Origin: an uncultured Muribaculaceae bacterium
Lineage (GTDB): Bacteria; Bacteroidota; Bacteroidia; Bacteroidales; Muribaculaceae
DNA length: 18,806 bases
Reading direction: 5' to 3'
Assembly (NCBI GenBank): GCA_910589095.1
Contig: CAJUSN010000032.1
Coordinates: forward strand, 1-18,806
Shown: positions 1-7,287 of the stretch, piece by piece
Layout: the number at the start of each line of letters is the position of its first letter
Position numbering within the stretch: the stretch's first letter is position 1
Notes under the pieces: model-generated
What the model was told of the DNA's origin: nothing
Databases searched by the model: none
The model's input: only the letters and a program-made list of their open reading frames with translations
Position numbers and translations under genes: made by a program

Positions 1-83
1 AGGTGATTCATCGTGGAAAATTCGTGAGCGTTTTGGCTTATGATAGTATAATACTTACGGTGGAGCCTCTTGAAAATACTTGA
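1..83 (+). CDS. C-terminal end of an NfeD-like membrane-associated protein (5' truncated by window)
   Basis: An open frame from base 3 to a TGA at 81-83 encodes 26 residues ending VEPLENT. The pattern, with HRGKFVSVL followed by a short spacer and IILTVEPLE, fits the last strands of the small OB-fold (NfeD C-terminal) domain, where a Gly-x-Val/Ile core is followed by a hydrophobic strand. The next gene, 46 bp on, is an SPFH protein, and nfeD-SPFH pairs are a well-known conserved operon in bacteria, so context supports the call strongly. Too little of the gene is present to show its membrane segments or protease domain. The identification is inference from a short tail plus neighbourhood. Confidence 0.6.
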   Translation, partial: VIHRGKFVSVLAYDSIILTVEPLENT

Positions 84-129
84 TTACAATACTGTTAACT
101 TGAATACTTACTTAAAAACATAAAGATAT

Positions 130-1116
130 ATGACATTAGTAGCATGGATTCTTGCAGGAGTGCTTGTGCTCCTTGCCATAGTTGTGATTTCGGCAGGGGT
201 GAAGGTTGTGCCTCAGTCGGAGACTCGAGTTGTTGAGCGCTTGGGGCGTTTTCACAGTGTGTTGTCGCCGGGTCTCAATTTTATAATCCCGTTCGTTGAC
301 CGCCCCAAGGTTATCTACACCCGCAAGGTTGAGACTTATGGCGGCCACAACATTGCCCGGGCAATCACCACCAGTGTGATCGATCTCCGCGAGCAAGTGT
401 ATGATTTTCCATCACAGCAGGTTATTACCCGCGACAATGTGACGACTGAAATCAACGCGCTCCTTTATTTCCAGATCACCGACCCGAAGAAAGCGGTGTA
501 TGAGATTGACAATCTTCCGAATGCTATAGAGAAGTTGACTCAGACTTCGCTCCGAAATGTGATAGGCGAGCTTGAACTGGATGAGACTCTCACCTCGCGC
601 GACACTATCAATTCCAAGCTGCAGGTGATTCTTGACGATGCCACGAACAAGTGGGGCGTGAAGGTGAACCGAGTGGAATTGCAGGATATCACACCCCCTG
701 AGAGTGTGCGCGTTGCAATGGAAAAACAGATGCAGGCGGAACGAAATCGTCGTGCCGAGATTTTGAATGCCGAGGGCGAGAAACAGTCGCTAATCCTCCG
801 TTCGGAGGGTGAGAAAGCATCACGCATCAATGAGGCCGAGGCCACGAAGCAGAGCGAGGTGCTACGTGCTGAGGGTGAGGCCCGCGCCATACTGCTCAAT
901 GCGCAAGCCGAGGCTGATGCCATAAAGTGCATAGCCGCCGCAATAGCTTCCGAGCAGACCGATCCGGCAACTTATATGCTTGCCATGAAGTATATCGAAA
1001 CACTCAAGGAGATGACTTCCGGCAAGGATAACAAGACAATCTATATGCCCTATGAGGCGTCAGGCGTGCTCTCATCGCTTGGTTCGATGCGTGCGCTGTT
1101 CGAATCGAAAAAGTAA
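130..1116 (+). CDS. SPFH/Band 7 (stomatin/QmcA-like) membrane protein
   Basis: A 328-residue protein with one N-terminal membrane segment (about residues 4-28, rich in Leu, Val, Ile and Ala), then a Band 7 domain starting VPQSETRVVERLGRF and continuing to about residue 195 (LSPGLNFIIPFVDRP, QVITRDNVTTEINALLYFQI and ITPPESVRVAMEKQ are all typical). Residues about 197-265 form a long Ala/Glu/Arg-rich coiled coil with repeated AEGE-like units. Proteins of this family oligomerise into rings or scaffolds at membranes and are thought to organise lipid domains or act with membrane proteases; the specific role here is unknown. The start follows an AT-rich leader without a Shine-Dalgarno sequence. It probably forms an operon with the upstream NfeD-like gene and ends at the hairpin at 1135-1167. 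Confidence 0.92.
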   Translation: MTLVAWILAGVLVLLAIVVISAGVKVVPQSETRVVERLGRFHSVLSPGLNFIIPFVDRPKVIYTRKVETYGGHNIARAITTSVIDLREQVYDFPSQQVITRDNVTTEINALLYFQITDPKKAVYEIDNLPNAIEKLTQTSLRNVIGELELDETLTSRDTINSKLQVILDDATNKWGVKVNRVELQDITPPESVRVAMEKQMQAERNRRAEILNAEGEKQSLILRSEGEKASRINEAEATKQSEVLRAEGEARAILLNAQAEADAIKCIAAAIASEQTDPATYMLAMKYIETLKEMTSGKDNKTIYMPYEASGVLSSLGSMRALFESKK

Positions 1117-1134
1117 ATGAAGTACTTAGAAATG

Positions 1135-1167
1135 AAAAAATCGCTCCCATAAGGAAGCGATTTTTTT
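1135..1167. terminator. Bidirectional rho-independent terminator between the SPFH gene and groEL
   Basis: The arms AAAAAATCGCT (1135-1145) and AGCGATTTTTT (1156-1166) are perfectly complementary, with a loop of ten bases that can add two more pairs (CC with GG). Each strand ends in a T-run, so the same hairpin serves the SPFH gene on the plus strand and groEL, whose stop codon is 33 bases away, on the minus strand. Confidence 0.9.
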
Positions 1168-1199
1168 ATGATATTTATGATAGATGAGCTGTTTCAGCA

Positions 1200-2837
1200 T
1201 TACATCATGCCGCCCATTCCACCCATTCCGGGAGCGGGCATTGCAGGAGCGGGATTCTCCTCTTTCTTGTCGGCGATCACACACTCTGTGGTGAGGAACA
1301 TTCCGGCAATCGAGGCAGCGTTTTCAAGAGCCACGCGGGTAACCTTGGCGGGGTCGATAACACCGGCAGCCATGAGGTTTTCGTAAGTATCGGTGCGGGC
1401 ATTATAGCCATAGTCGCCTGTACCTTCTTTTACTTTCTGAACCACAACGGCACCTTCAACGCCGGCATTTGCCACGATCTGGCGGAGAGGCTCTTCAATG
1501 GCGCGGCGAACGATCTGGATACCGGTGGTTTCATCATCGTTGTCGCCCTTGAGGTCGTCGAGCTCGCTGACGCAGCGGATGTAAGCCACACCACCGCCGG
1601 GAACGATACCTTCGGCAATGGCTGCACGGGTAGCTGAAAGGGCGTCGTCAACGCGGTCTTTCTTCTCTTTCATTTCCACTTCAGAGGGAGCTCCGATATG
1701 GAGCACTGCAACACCGCCGGCCAATTTGGCAAGGCGTTCCTGAAGTTTCTCGCGGTCGTAGTCGCTGGTGGTCTGTTCGATCTGAGCCTTGATCTGAGCC
1801 ACACGTGCTGCGATGGCATCTTTTGAGCCAAGGCCGTTGATGATGGTGGTGTTCTCTTTGTTCACCTCGATTTTCTCTGCGCGACCGAGCATGTCGACGG
1901 TTGCCGATTCAAGTTTCATGCCCTTTTCTTCAGAGATTACCACACCGCCGGTGAGCACTGCGATATCCTCGAGCATCTCTTTGCGGCGGTCGCCGAATCC
2001 GGGAGCTTTCACGGCACAGATTTTCAAAGAACCGCGCAGACGGTTGACAACCAATGTTGCGAGCGCTTCATTGTCAACATCTTCGGCAATGATAAGAAGC
2101 GGACGACCGCTCTGTGCGCTTGCTTCCAGGATGGGGAGAAGGTCCTTGAGGTTTGATATTTTTTTGTCGAAGAGGAGCACGTAGGGAGAATCCATCTCAC
2201 ATTCCATCTTCTCGGTGTTGGTAACGAAGTAGGGTGAGATATAGCCACGGTCGAACTGCATACCTTCCACAATGTCAACTGTGGTTTCGGTGCCTTTGGC
2301 TTCATCGACGGTGATGACGCCCTCTTTCTTCACTTTCTTCATGGCTTCGGCAATGAGACGGCCGATTGCTTCATCGTTGTTGGCCGATACACGTGCCACG
2401 TCTTCGATTTTCTTGAAGTCGTCGCCCACTTCCTGGCTCATTCCTTTGATGGTCTCTACTACTTTGGCCACGGCCTTGTCGATACCACGCTTGATGTCCA
2501 TGGGGTTGGCACCGGCCGCCACGTTTTTCAGTCCAACGTTGATGATGGCCTGAGCGAGTACGGTGGCGGTGGTGGTGCCGTCTCCGGCATCATCGCCTGT
2601 TTTGGATGCCACTTCTTTCACGAGCTGCGCACCCATGTTCTGGAACGGATCCTCGAGTTCCACTTCGCGTGCCACACTCACGCCATCCTTGGTGATGTGA
2701 GGAGCTCCGAATTTCTTCTCGATAATCACGTTTCGGCCTTTCGGGCCAAGGGTTACCTTAACGGCATCGGCGAGAGCGTCAACGCCTTTTTTGAGCTCTT
2801 CGCGAGCTTTGATTTCAAATTTTATTTCTTTAGCCAT
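1200..2837 (-). CDS. groL: Chaperonin GroEL (Hsp60)
   Basis: The 545-residue length is normal for GroEL. This protein forms the double heptameric ring that folds proteins with ATP and the GroES lid. The start MAKEIKFEIKAREELKKGV, the nucleotide-binding GDGTTTATVLAQ (residues 85-96, including the conserved Asp86), the apical-domain stretch LLIIAEDVDNEALATLVVNRL, the late signature AAIAEGIVPGGGVAY and the flexible Gly-Met tail (GMGGMGGMM) are all present. It lies 44 bp downstream of groES in the same operon and should share its promoter. There is no sign of truncation or of a divergent paralogue. Confidence 0.99.
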   Translation of the reverse strand: MAKEIKFEIKAREELKKGVDALADAVKVTLGPKGRNVIIEKKFGAPHITKDGVSVAREVELEDPFQNMGAQLVKEVASKTGDDAGDGTTTATVLAQAIINVGLKNVAAGANPMDIKRGIDKAVAKVVETIKGMSQEVGDDFKKIEDVARVSANNDEAIGRLIAEAMKKVKKEGVITVDEAKGTETTVDIVEGMQFDRGYISPYFVTNTEKMECEMDSPYVLLFDKKISNLKDLLPILEASAQSGRPLLIIAEDVDNEALATLVVNRLRGSLKICAVKAPGFGDRRKEMLEDIAVLTGGVVISEEKGMKLESATVDMLGRAEKIEVNKENTTIINGLGSKDAIAARVAQIKAQIEQTTSDYDREKLQERLAKLAGGVAVLHIGAPSEVEMKEKKDRVDDALSATRAAIAEGIVPGGGVAYIRCVSELDDLKGDNDDETTGIQIVRRAIEEPLRQIVANAGVEGAVVVQKVKEGTGDYGYNARTDTYENLMAAGVIDPAKVTRVALENAASIAGMFLTTECVIADKKEENPAPAMPAPGMGGMGGMM

Positions 2838-2881
2838 TTCTTTGAATTTTTATTAGTTAGTTATGGGTTTGGGGGTGGAGG

Positions 2882-3157
2882 TCAGGCTTTCACTACGGCA
2901 AGCACATCGCTCTGGCGCATGATGAGATATTTCTCGCCTTCGAATTCCACTTCGGTTCCGGCATATTTGCCGAAGATAACTTCGTCGCCCTCTTTGAGGA
3001 GCATTTCTTCATCCTTGGTGCCATTTCCGGCAGCCACCACTTTGCCCTTGAGGGGCTTTTCTTTTGCCGAGTCAGGGATGATGATACCTGAAACAGTCAC
3101 TTCTTCAGCAGGTGAAGGGAGGATTATCACTCTGTCGGCCAATGGTTGGAGATTCAT
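2882..3157 (-). CDS. groS: Co-chaperonin GroES (Hsp10)
   Basis: A 91-residue protein of normal GroES length. It begins MNLQPLADRVIILP and has the mobile loop that contacts GroEL (about residues 16-34, with the hydrophobic tripeptide III at 25-27), the GKVVAAGNG turn, the GDEVIFGKYAGTEVEF strand pair and the end YLIMRQSDVLAVVKA. It forms the heptameric lid of the GroEL chamber. It is the first gene of the groES-groEL operon. The upstream region carries two TGTCA/TGACA inverted repeats (3273-3296 and 3375-3392), which could be heat-shock control sites. No canonical TAnnTTTG box was found on this strand, and no CIRCE element was seen. Confidence 0.98.
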   Translation of the reverse strand: MNLQPLADRVIILPSPAEEVTVSGIIIPDSAKEKPLKGKVVAAGNGTKDEEMLLKEGDEVIFGKYAGTEVEFEGEKYLIMRQSDVLAVVKA

Positions 3158-3272
3158 AATGGTTACTTGTGTTTAGTTATGTTGGTTATATATTGTTGTA
3201 TAAGTTTAAATGTTGCCCGGTGATGGGCTTGATGCCGACTGAACATGCAAACGGTGTGCCAAAGCGTCAACC

Positions 3273-3296
3273 TGTCAGCCGAGGCTGACAAAATGT
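3273..3296. promoter_or_regulatory. Inverted repeat upstream of groES, proximal copy (operator candidate)
   Basis: TGTCAGCC-GA-GGCTGACA is an 8-bp perfect inverted repeat with a 2-base spacer, followed directly by AAATGTC, so that TGACA-AA-ATGTC forms a second overlapping dyad. It lies about 115-140 bases before the groES start. It could be an operator for heat-shock control. This is inference: no regulator is known from the window. Confidence 0.5.
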
Positions 3297-3374
3297 CGCA
3301 TCGTTCGGGCATCGCAGTAACAACACTCGGGAGCGCAGTGCGGTTCACAGCGGCACCTGGCTAATGTGAGCGAG

Positions 3375-3392
3375 TGTCAAGGTGACAAAATG
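3375..3392. promoter_or_regulatory. Inverted repeat upstream of groES, distal copy (operator candidate)
   Basis: TGTCA-AGG-TGACA is an inverted repeat with 5-bp arms, again followed by AAATGT. It shares the 10-base core GACAAAATGT with the copy 97 bp away. The 427-bp gap between groES and the next gene otherwise holds only a small open frame that looks like chance, and a probable promoter at 3477-3484 for the divergent operon. Confidence 0.45.
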
Positions 3393-3453
3393 TGGGGATT
3401 TGGCAGTAGCGGATGTTTTTTAATGGAGGGTTGAAAAAAAATAATGTATAGTG

Positions 3454-3484
3454 TTTCGCAATTGATGGCAAATTGCTAATTTCG
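3454..3484 (+). promoter_or_regulatory. Probable promoter of the PRiA4_ORF3-ruvX-def-ettA operon
   Basis: TAATTTCG (3477-3484) differs from the Bacteroidetes -7 consensus TAnnTTTG in one base. A TTT stretch at 3454-3456 lies 20 bases upstream, the usual spacing to the -33 element, although the G of TTTG is C here. It predicts a leader of about 95 bases before the start at 3585. Motif-based only. Confidence 0.4.
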
Positions 3485-3584
3485 CATCGTGAACAGATTG
3501 GTGCGTGCGTCCGTGAGTGGCGTGTGGCCGGTTCATGGAATCAGTGAATGAAATGTAAAAGAGATAACAACATTATATAATAAT

Positions 3585-4136
3585 ATGGTTTACAAGTTTC
3601 GCATTATTTCCGATGAGGTTGAAAATTTCCGACGTGAAATTGAAATTGACGCCGACTCTACATTCCTCGCTCTCCGCAACGCGATATGCGAATCAGTAGG
3701 GTATGACAAAAATGTTCTCAGCTCGTTCTTTATCTGCGATGATAACTGGGAGAAGGATGTTGAGATCACGCTTGAAGATATGGGCTCCGATTCATCGGAG
3801 GATGTGTATCTGATGGAAGATTCGGTGATAGCCGACTTTGTGGAGGATGAAGGTCAGCGCCTGCTCTTTGTGTTTGACTATATTACGGACCGCTGCTTCT
3901 ATATGGAGCTTAAGGAAACTGAACCAGGCAAGTCGCTTCTGGACCCTCTCTGCACTGTGGCCCGCGGTAAAGCACCCGCGCAGATCATGGATATAGAGGA
4001 GCTTGAAGAGAAGCCGAAGAAACCGGCTGTGGGCGCCACTCCGGCCGCCGATATGGATGAGGAGTTCTACGGGTCCAATGAGTACAACCCCGACGAGTTC
4101 GATGCCGAGGGCTTCGACGAAATGACGTTCGAGTAA
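3585..4136 (+). CDS. PRiA4_ORF3-like protein with acidic C-terminal tail
   Basis: A 183-residue soluble protein without signal peptide or membrane segment. Residues 1-135 resemble the plasmid pRiA4b ORF-3-like fold: a first strand VYKFRIISDEVENFRREIEI, a helix with FLALRNAICESVGYD, FFICDDNWEKDVEI, and a later LLFVFDYITDRCFYMEL. The family's biochemical function is not established, despite its name coming from plasmid and insertion-sequence passenger genes. From about residue 136 the chain becomes a low-complexity acidic tail (Asp/Glu with Tyr and Phe, ending FDEMTFE). It leads a probable operon, with ruvX 13 bp downstream, followed by def and ettA; this suggests a housekeeping role rather than a mobile-element one. 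The start is the first ATG after the predicted promoter. Confidence 0.75.
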   Translation: MVYKFRIISDEVENFRREIEIDADSTFLALRNAICESVGYDKNVLSSFFICDDNWEKDVEITLEDMGSDSSEDVYLMEDSVIADFVEDEGQRLLFVFDYITDRCFYMELKETEPGKSLLDPLCTVARGKAPAQIMDIEELEEKPKKPAVGATPAADMDEEFYGSNEYNPDEFDAEGFDEMTFE

Positions 4137-4149
4137 ACCGTCCAAGCCT

Positions 4150-4581
4150 TTGGGACGCCTCTTAGCCATAGACTATGGTCGCCGACGTTGCGGCATAGCA
4201 GTCACCGACACCCTGCGCATTGTTGCCACGGGGCTCACCACCGTTGCCACTTCCGGATTAATTGACTTTGTGAGGGGGTATGTGGCGCGTGAGCAGGTGG
4301 ATGCAATAATTGTTGGACTTCCGCGTGATGTCCATGGGCGCGACTCGGAATCGATGCGCTATATCACTCCAGGGATAAACCGCTTGCGGAAAGTTCTGCC
4401 GGGTGTTCCGGTGGAGTTTTTCGATGAACGTTTCACTTCGGTGATAGCTCACCGTTCCATGTTGGATTCCGGCATGAAGAAGATGCAACGGCGCGATAAG
4501 GCTACCGTGGATACCATGGCCGCCGCCATCATACTCAACGATTACCTCCAGAGCAGAGCCTATTCAGAGGGAGGCCTGTGA
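4150..4581 (+). CDS. ruvX: YqgF/RuvX family Holliday-junction resolvase-like nuclease
   Basis: A 143-residue protein, the normal length for RuvX/YqgF, an RNase H-fold nuclease linked to 16S rRNA 5' processing and proposed as a Holliday-junction resolvase. The sequence shows LAIDYGRRRCGIAVTD near the N-terminus with the first catalytic Asp, VGLPRDVHGRDSES, the FFDERFTSV motif with the second acidic residue, and the DKATVDTMAAAIILNDYL helix with the final Asp. The only fitting start is TTG at 4150: the frame has a stop at 4123-4125 and no ATG or GTG before the conserved LAIDYG. It begins 13 bp after the previous gene, as expected in an operon. Confidence 0.93.
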   Translation: MGRLLAIDYGRRRCGIAVTDTLRIVATGLTTVATSGLIDFVRGYVAREQVDAIIVGLPRDVHGRDSESMRYITPGINRLRKVLPGVPVEFFDERFTSVIAHRSMLDSGMKKMQRRDKATVDTMAAAIILNDYLQSRAYSEGGL

Positions 4582-4660
4582 AAAAATAAGTGGCCGTTGG
4601 AATCAAGCCGCTCCAAATTGTTTAAAAACAGCTGACAGCTAACGAAAAAATAAAAATAAT

Positions 4661-5224
4661 ATGAGCTTACCCGTTTATCTATACGGACACCCGGTGCTCC
4701 GCCGCATATCCAAAACTGTGGAACCCTCCTACAAGGGACTGAAGGAGCTTGTTGAAAAAATGTTCGACACCATGTATGAAAGTGAAGGTGTTGGACTTGC
4801 CGCCCCTCAGATTGGGCTGAATGACCGCATAGTGGTTATCGATGCCGATCCTGTGGCTGAGAGCTTTCCGGAATGTGCCGGACGGAAGTTCACATTGATC
4901 AATCCGGAGATTGAGATCCTTGAGGGCGCGCCCACTTCGCATGCCGAGGGTTGTCTCAGCTTGCCGGGACTATCGGAGAATGTGAACCGTGTGGAGCATA
5001 TTCGCCTTCGCTGGGTTGATGCCGATTTTCAGCCCCATGAAGAGGAGATTTCCGGCTTCTTGGCACGTATTGTCCAGCATGAGTGTGACCATCTGGAGGG
5101 CAAGCTCTACATTGACCATATCTCCCCCATACGCAAGCAGCTCATCCGCGCGAAGCTGCGCAACATAGTGGCCGGGAAAATCCGTTGCGATTATCCGGTA
5201 CGTTACGCTCCCAAGCAGAAATAA
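4661..5224 (+). CDS. def: Peptide deformylase
   Basis: A 187-residue metalloenzyme that removes the formyl group from the initiator Met of new proteins. All three deformylase motifs are intact: GVGLAAPQIG (residues 43-52), EGCLSLPG (96-103, with the metal-binding Cys98) and HECDH (140-144, with two metal-binding His and the catalytic Glu). The N-terminus (VYLYGHPVLRRISKTVE) is also typical. It lies 79 bp after ruvX and 24 bp before the ABC-F gene, so it is probably co-transcribed with these translation and RNA related genes. Confidence 0.98.
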   Translation: MSLPVYLYGHPVLRRISKTVEPSYKGLKELVEKMFDTMYESEGVGLAAPQIGLNDRIVVIDADPVAESFPECAGRKFTLINPEIEILEGAPTSHAEGCLSLPGLSENVNRVEHIRLRWVDADFQPHEEEISGFLARIVQHECDHLEGKLYIDHISPIRKQLIRAKLRNIVAGKIRCDYPVRYAPKQK

Positions 5225-5248
5225 TCATCCCCAAATACAGTCTTACGC

Positions 5249-6934
5249 ATGGCCGACGATAAAAAAATAATATTCTCGATGGTAGGTGTGTCAAAAACCT
5301 ACCCTCCTCAGAAGCAAGTGTTGAAAAATATATACCTGTCATTTTTCTATGGTGCCAAAATCGGTATCATAGGTCTTAATGGTTCAGGTAAGTCCTCGCT
5401 GTTGAAAATCATAGCCGGAATCGACAAGGATTTCCAGGGAGAGGTTGTGTTCTCGCCCGGATATTCGGTGGGTTACCTGGAACAGGACCCGCAGCTTGAT
5501 CCTGAAAAAACGGTTATAGATGTGGTGCGCGAGGGCGTCCAGCCAATCATGGACCTTCTTGCGGAATTTGACCGTGTGAATGAGGCATTCTGCGATCCTG
5601 AGGTTTTGGAGGATCCGGACAAGATGGATGCTTTGATTGCGCGTCAGGCTGAGCTCCAGGATAAACTTGATGCCGCTGATGCATGGAATATAGATTCCAA
5701 ACTTGAGCGAGCCATGGACGCACTTCAGTGTCCGCCCGATGATCAGCCGGTGGCCACCCTTTCGGGAGGTGAGCGTCGCCGTGTGGCACTCTGCCGTTTG
5801 CTCCTCCAGCAGCCCGACGTGCTTCTGCTCGATGAGCCAACCAACCACCTCGACGCTGAGTCGATCGATTGGCTTGAGCAGCATCTTCGTCAGTATCCCG
5901 GCACGGTGATAGCCATCACCCACGACCGCTATTTCCTTGACCATGTTGCGGGCTGGATTCTTGAACTTGATCGCGGAGAAGGCATACCTTGGAAGGGCAA
6001 TTACTCGTCATGGCTTGATCAGAAAACCAAACGCATGGCTCAGGAGGAGAAACAGGCCAGCAAACGCCGGAAAACTCTGGAGCGTGAATTGGAATGGGTG
6101 CGCATGGCGCCCAAGGCACGTCAGGCCAAGGGTAAGGCCCGTCTTAACAGCTATGACCGATTGCTCAATGAGGATCAGAAACAGCGCGAGGAGCGCCTTG
6201 AGATCTTCATCCCCAATGGCCCGCGCCTGGGTCAGAAGGTGATTGAGGCTAACGGATTGACAAAATCATTCGGCAAGAAGAAATTGTTTGAAGGCCTTGA
6301 CTTCATGTTGCCTCCAAACGGCATTGTGGGTGTGATTGGTCCTAACGGTGCAGGCAAAACCACACTGTTCCGCCTGATCATGGGACAGGAGAAGCCTGAC
6401 GCCGGATCGTTTGACGTTGGCGAGACTGTGAAAATTGCTTACGTTGACCAGACTCACCATGATCTGCTACCGGAGAAGAGCGTGTATGAAGTTATTTCGC
6501 AGGGAGTGGAGAGCTTCCGAATGGGCGGCCGCGACGTAAATGCACGTGCTTATCTGTCGCGCTTCAACTTCACCGGAGCCGATCAGGAGAAGAAGATTGG
6601 CGTGCTTTCAGGTGGCGAGCGCAACCGTCTGCATCTTGCCATGGCATTGAAGGAGGAAGGCAATGTGCTGCTTCTCGACGAACCTACCAATGATATTGAC
6701 GTCAACACTCTTCGTGCGCTTGAAGAGGGCTTGGAGGATTTTGCCGGATGCGCTGTTGTTGTCAGTCACGACCGCTGGTTCCTCGACCGCATCTGCACCC
6801 ACATTCTCTCGTTTGAAGGCGACGGCAATGTGGTTTATTACGAAGGTTCGTATTCCGATTTCGAGGAGTACAAAAGGGCTAAGAACGGAGGTAAGGAACC
6901 CCCTCGCCGTAGGTATCGTAAGCTCATGGATTGA
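5249..6934 (+). CDS. ettA: ABC-F ATPase, EttA-type translational throttle
   Basis: A 561-residue protein with two ABC ATPase domains in one chain and no membrane segments, as in the ABC-F family that acts on the ribosomal E site. Domain 1 has Walker A GLNGSGKS (42-49), signature LSGGERRRVAL (171-181) and Walker B VLLLDEPTNHLD (191-202). Domain 2 has GPNGAGKT (364-371), LSGGERNRLHLA (453-464) and VLLLDEPTNDID (473-484). Between Walker A and the signature of domain 1 is a helical insert (about 95-150) that fits the EttA arm, and residues about 243-325 form the charged interdomain linker. EttA gates the first steps of elongation according to energy state in Escherichia coli; the same role here is inferred from family. 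A few basic residues (PPRRRYRK) end the chain. Confidence 0.93.
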   Translation: MADDKKIIFSMVGVSKTYPPQKQVLKNIYLSFFYGAKIGIIGLNGSGKSSLLKIIAGIDKDFQGEVVFSPGYSVGYLEQDPQLDPEKTVIDVVREGVQPIMDLLAEFDRVNEAFCDPEVLEDPDKMDALIARQAELQDKLDAADAWNIDSKLERAMDALQCPPDDQPVATLSGGERRRVALCRLLLQQPDVLLLDEPTNHLDAESIDWLEQHLRQYPGTVIAITHDRYFLDHVAGWILELDRGEGIPWKGNYSSWLDQKTKRMAQEEKQASKRRKTLERELEWVRMAPKARQAKGKARLNSYDRLLNEDQKQREERLEIFIPNGPRLGQKVIEANGLTKSFGKKKLFEGLDFMLPPNGIVGVIGPNGAGKTTLFRLIMGQEKPDAGSFDVGETVKIAYVDQTHHDLLPEKSVYEVISQGVESFRMGGRDVNARAYLSRFNFTGADQEKKIGVLSGGERNRLHLAMALKEEGNVLLLDEPTNDIDVNTLRALEEGLEDFAGCAVVVSHDRWFLDRICTHILSFEGDGNVVYYEGSYSDFEEYKRAKNGGKEPPRRRYRKLMD

Positions 6935-6994
6935 GCGGAAAAATGGCCGAAATAATTGTTTTTGATTATATAAGGCCCCACATCTAACCCAAAA

Positions 6995-7012
6995 ATACCT
7001 AAATTTAGGTAT
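6995..7012. promoter_or_regulatory. Perfect 18-bp palindrome, operator candidate
   Basis: ATACCTAAATTTAGGTAT is a perfect dyad with no spacer. It ends 22 bases before a canonical -7 box (7035-7042), so it covers or adjoins the -33 region of the predicted small-RNA promoter. The position suggests a binding site for a dimeric regulator. The regulator is not known. Confidence 0.5.
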
Positions 7013-7034
7013 GGTGGAACTTGTAAGTTCATAG

Positions 7035-7042
7035 TAATTTTG
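7035..7042 (+). promoter_or_regulatory. -7 promoter element of the predicted small RNA
   Basis: TAATTTTG matches TAnnTTTG exactly. No TTG lies at the expected distance upstream; the palindrome at 6995-7012 borders that position instead, which would fit a promoter that depends on a regulator. Transcription would start near 7049. Confidence 0.5.
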
Positions 7043-7048
7043 CATCAG

Positions 7049-7184
7049 ATAATTTTTACGAATGAACTTAACCACATAATAGATAGGGACCCGTTCCCAT
7101 GAAATCTATTTGGAAATTGTTTTGGGACAGGTCCTGATGACCTGACAAAGACTTTAAGCGCGAACCGTGAGGTCCGCGCTTTTT
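7049..7184 (+). ncRNA. Predicted structured small RNA between ettA and the SH3 gene
   Basis: This stretch has no coding potential, begins just after a canonical -7 box and ends at a strong terminator, so it looks like a stand-alone RNA of about 135 nt. Its main hairpin pairs GGACC (7087-7091) with GGTCC (7130-7134) and, inside an internal loop, TCCCA (7095-7099) with TGGGA (7123-7127), closing a large apical region. A second perfect repeat, CAGGTC (7128-7133) with GACCTG (7139-7144), competes for the same bases. A third GGTCC lies in the terminator arm (7171-7175). A long hairpin with internal loops recalls 6S-like RNA or one of the Bacteroidales RNA motifs, but I cannot assign a family. It could instead be an attenuated leader for the SH3 gene, although that gene has its own promoter downstream. 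Confidence 0.55.
7156..7184 (+). terminator. Rho-independent terminator of the small RNA
   Basis: AGCGCG (7157-7162) pairs with CGCGCT (7175-7180); after one mismatch, ACC (7164-7166) pairs with GGT (7171-7173) around a GTGA loop. A run of five T follows (7180-7184). Confidence 0.85.
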
Positions 7185-7206
7185 GTTTATGAAACTTCCC
7201 GCAGGG

Positions 7207-7238
7207 TTTGGAAAAGTTGCAAATATTCGCTAAGTTTG
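7207..7238 (+). promoter_or_regulatory. Promoter of the secreted SH3-domain gene
   Basis: TTTG at 7207-7210, a 20-base spacer, and TAAGTTTG at 7231-7238 match the Bacteroidetes -33/-7 pattern in both sequence and spacing. It predicts a start near 7245 and a leader of about 43 bases. This is the best-formed promoter in the window. Confidence 0.7.
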
Positions 7239-7287
7239 TCCCCGATTTGAAAAAGAACCAATTCCAAAGCAATCAACATTTTTTCTT

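Noticed and set aside
3163..3348. 61-codon open frame on the minus strand upstream of groES
   Set aside because: It covers the dyad and the probable groES promoter area, has no family resemblance and ends in low-complexity residues. It is more likely chance.
3158..3584. CIRCE element (TTAGCACTC-N9-GAGTGCTAA) before groES
   Set aside because: I looked for it because it is the usual groESL operator. ACACTCGGGAGCGCAGTG is only a loose resemblance and lacks the required arms.
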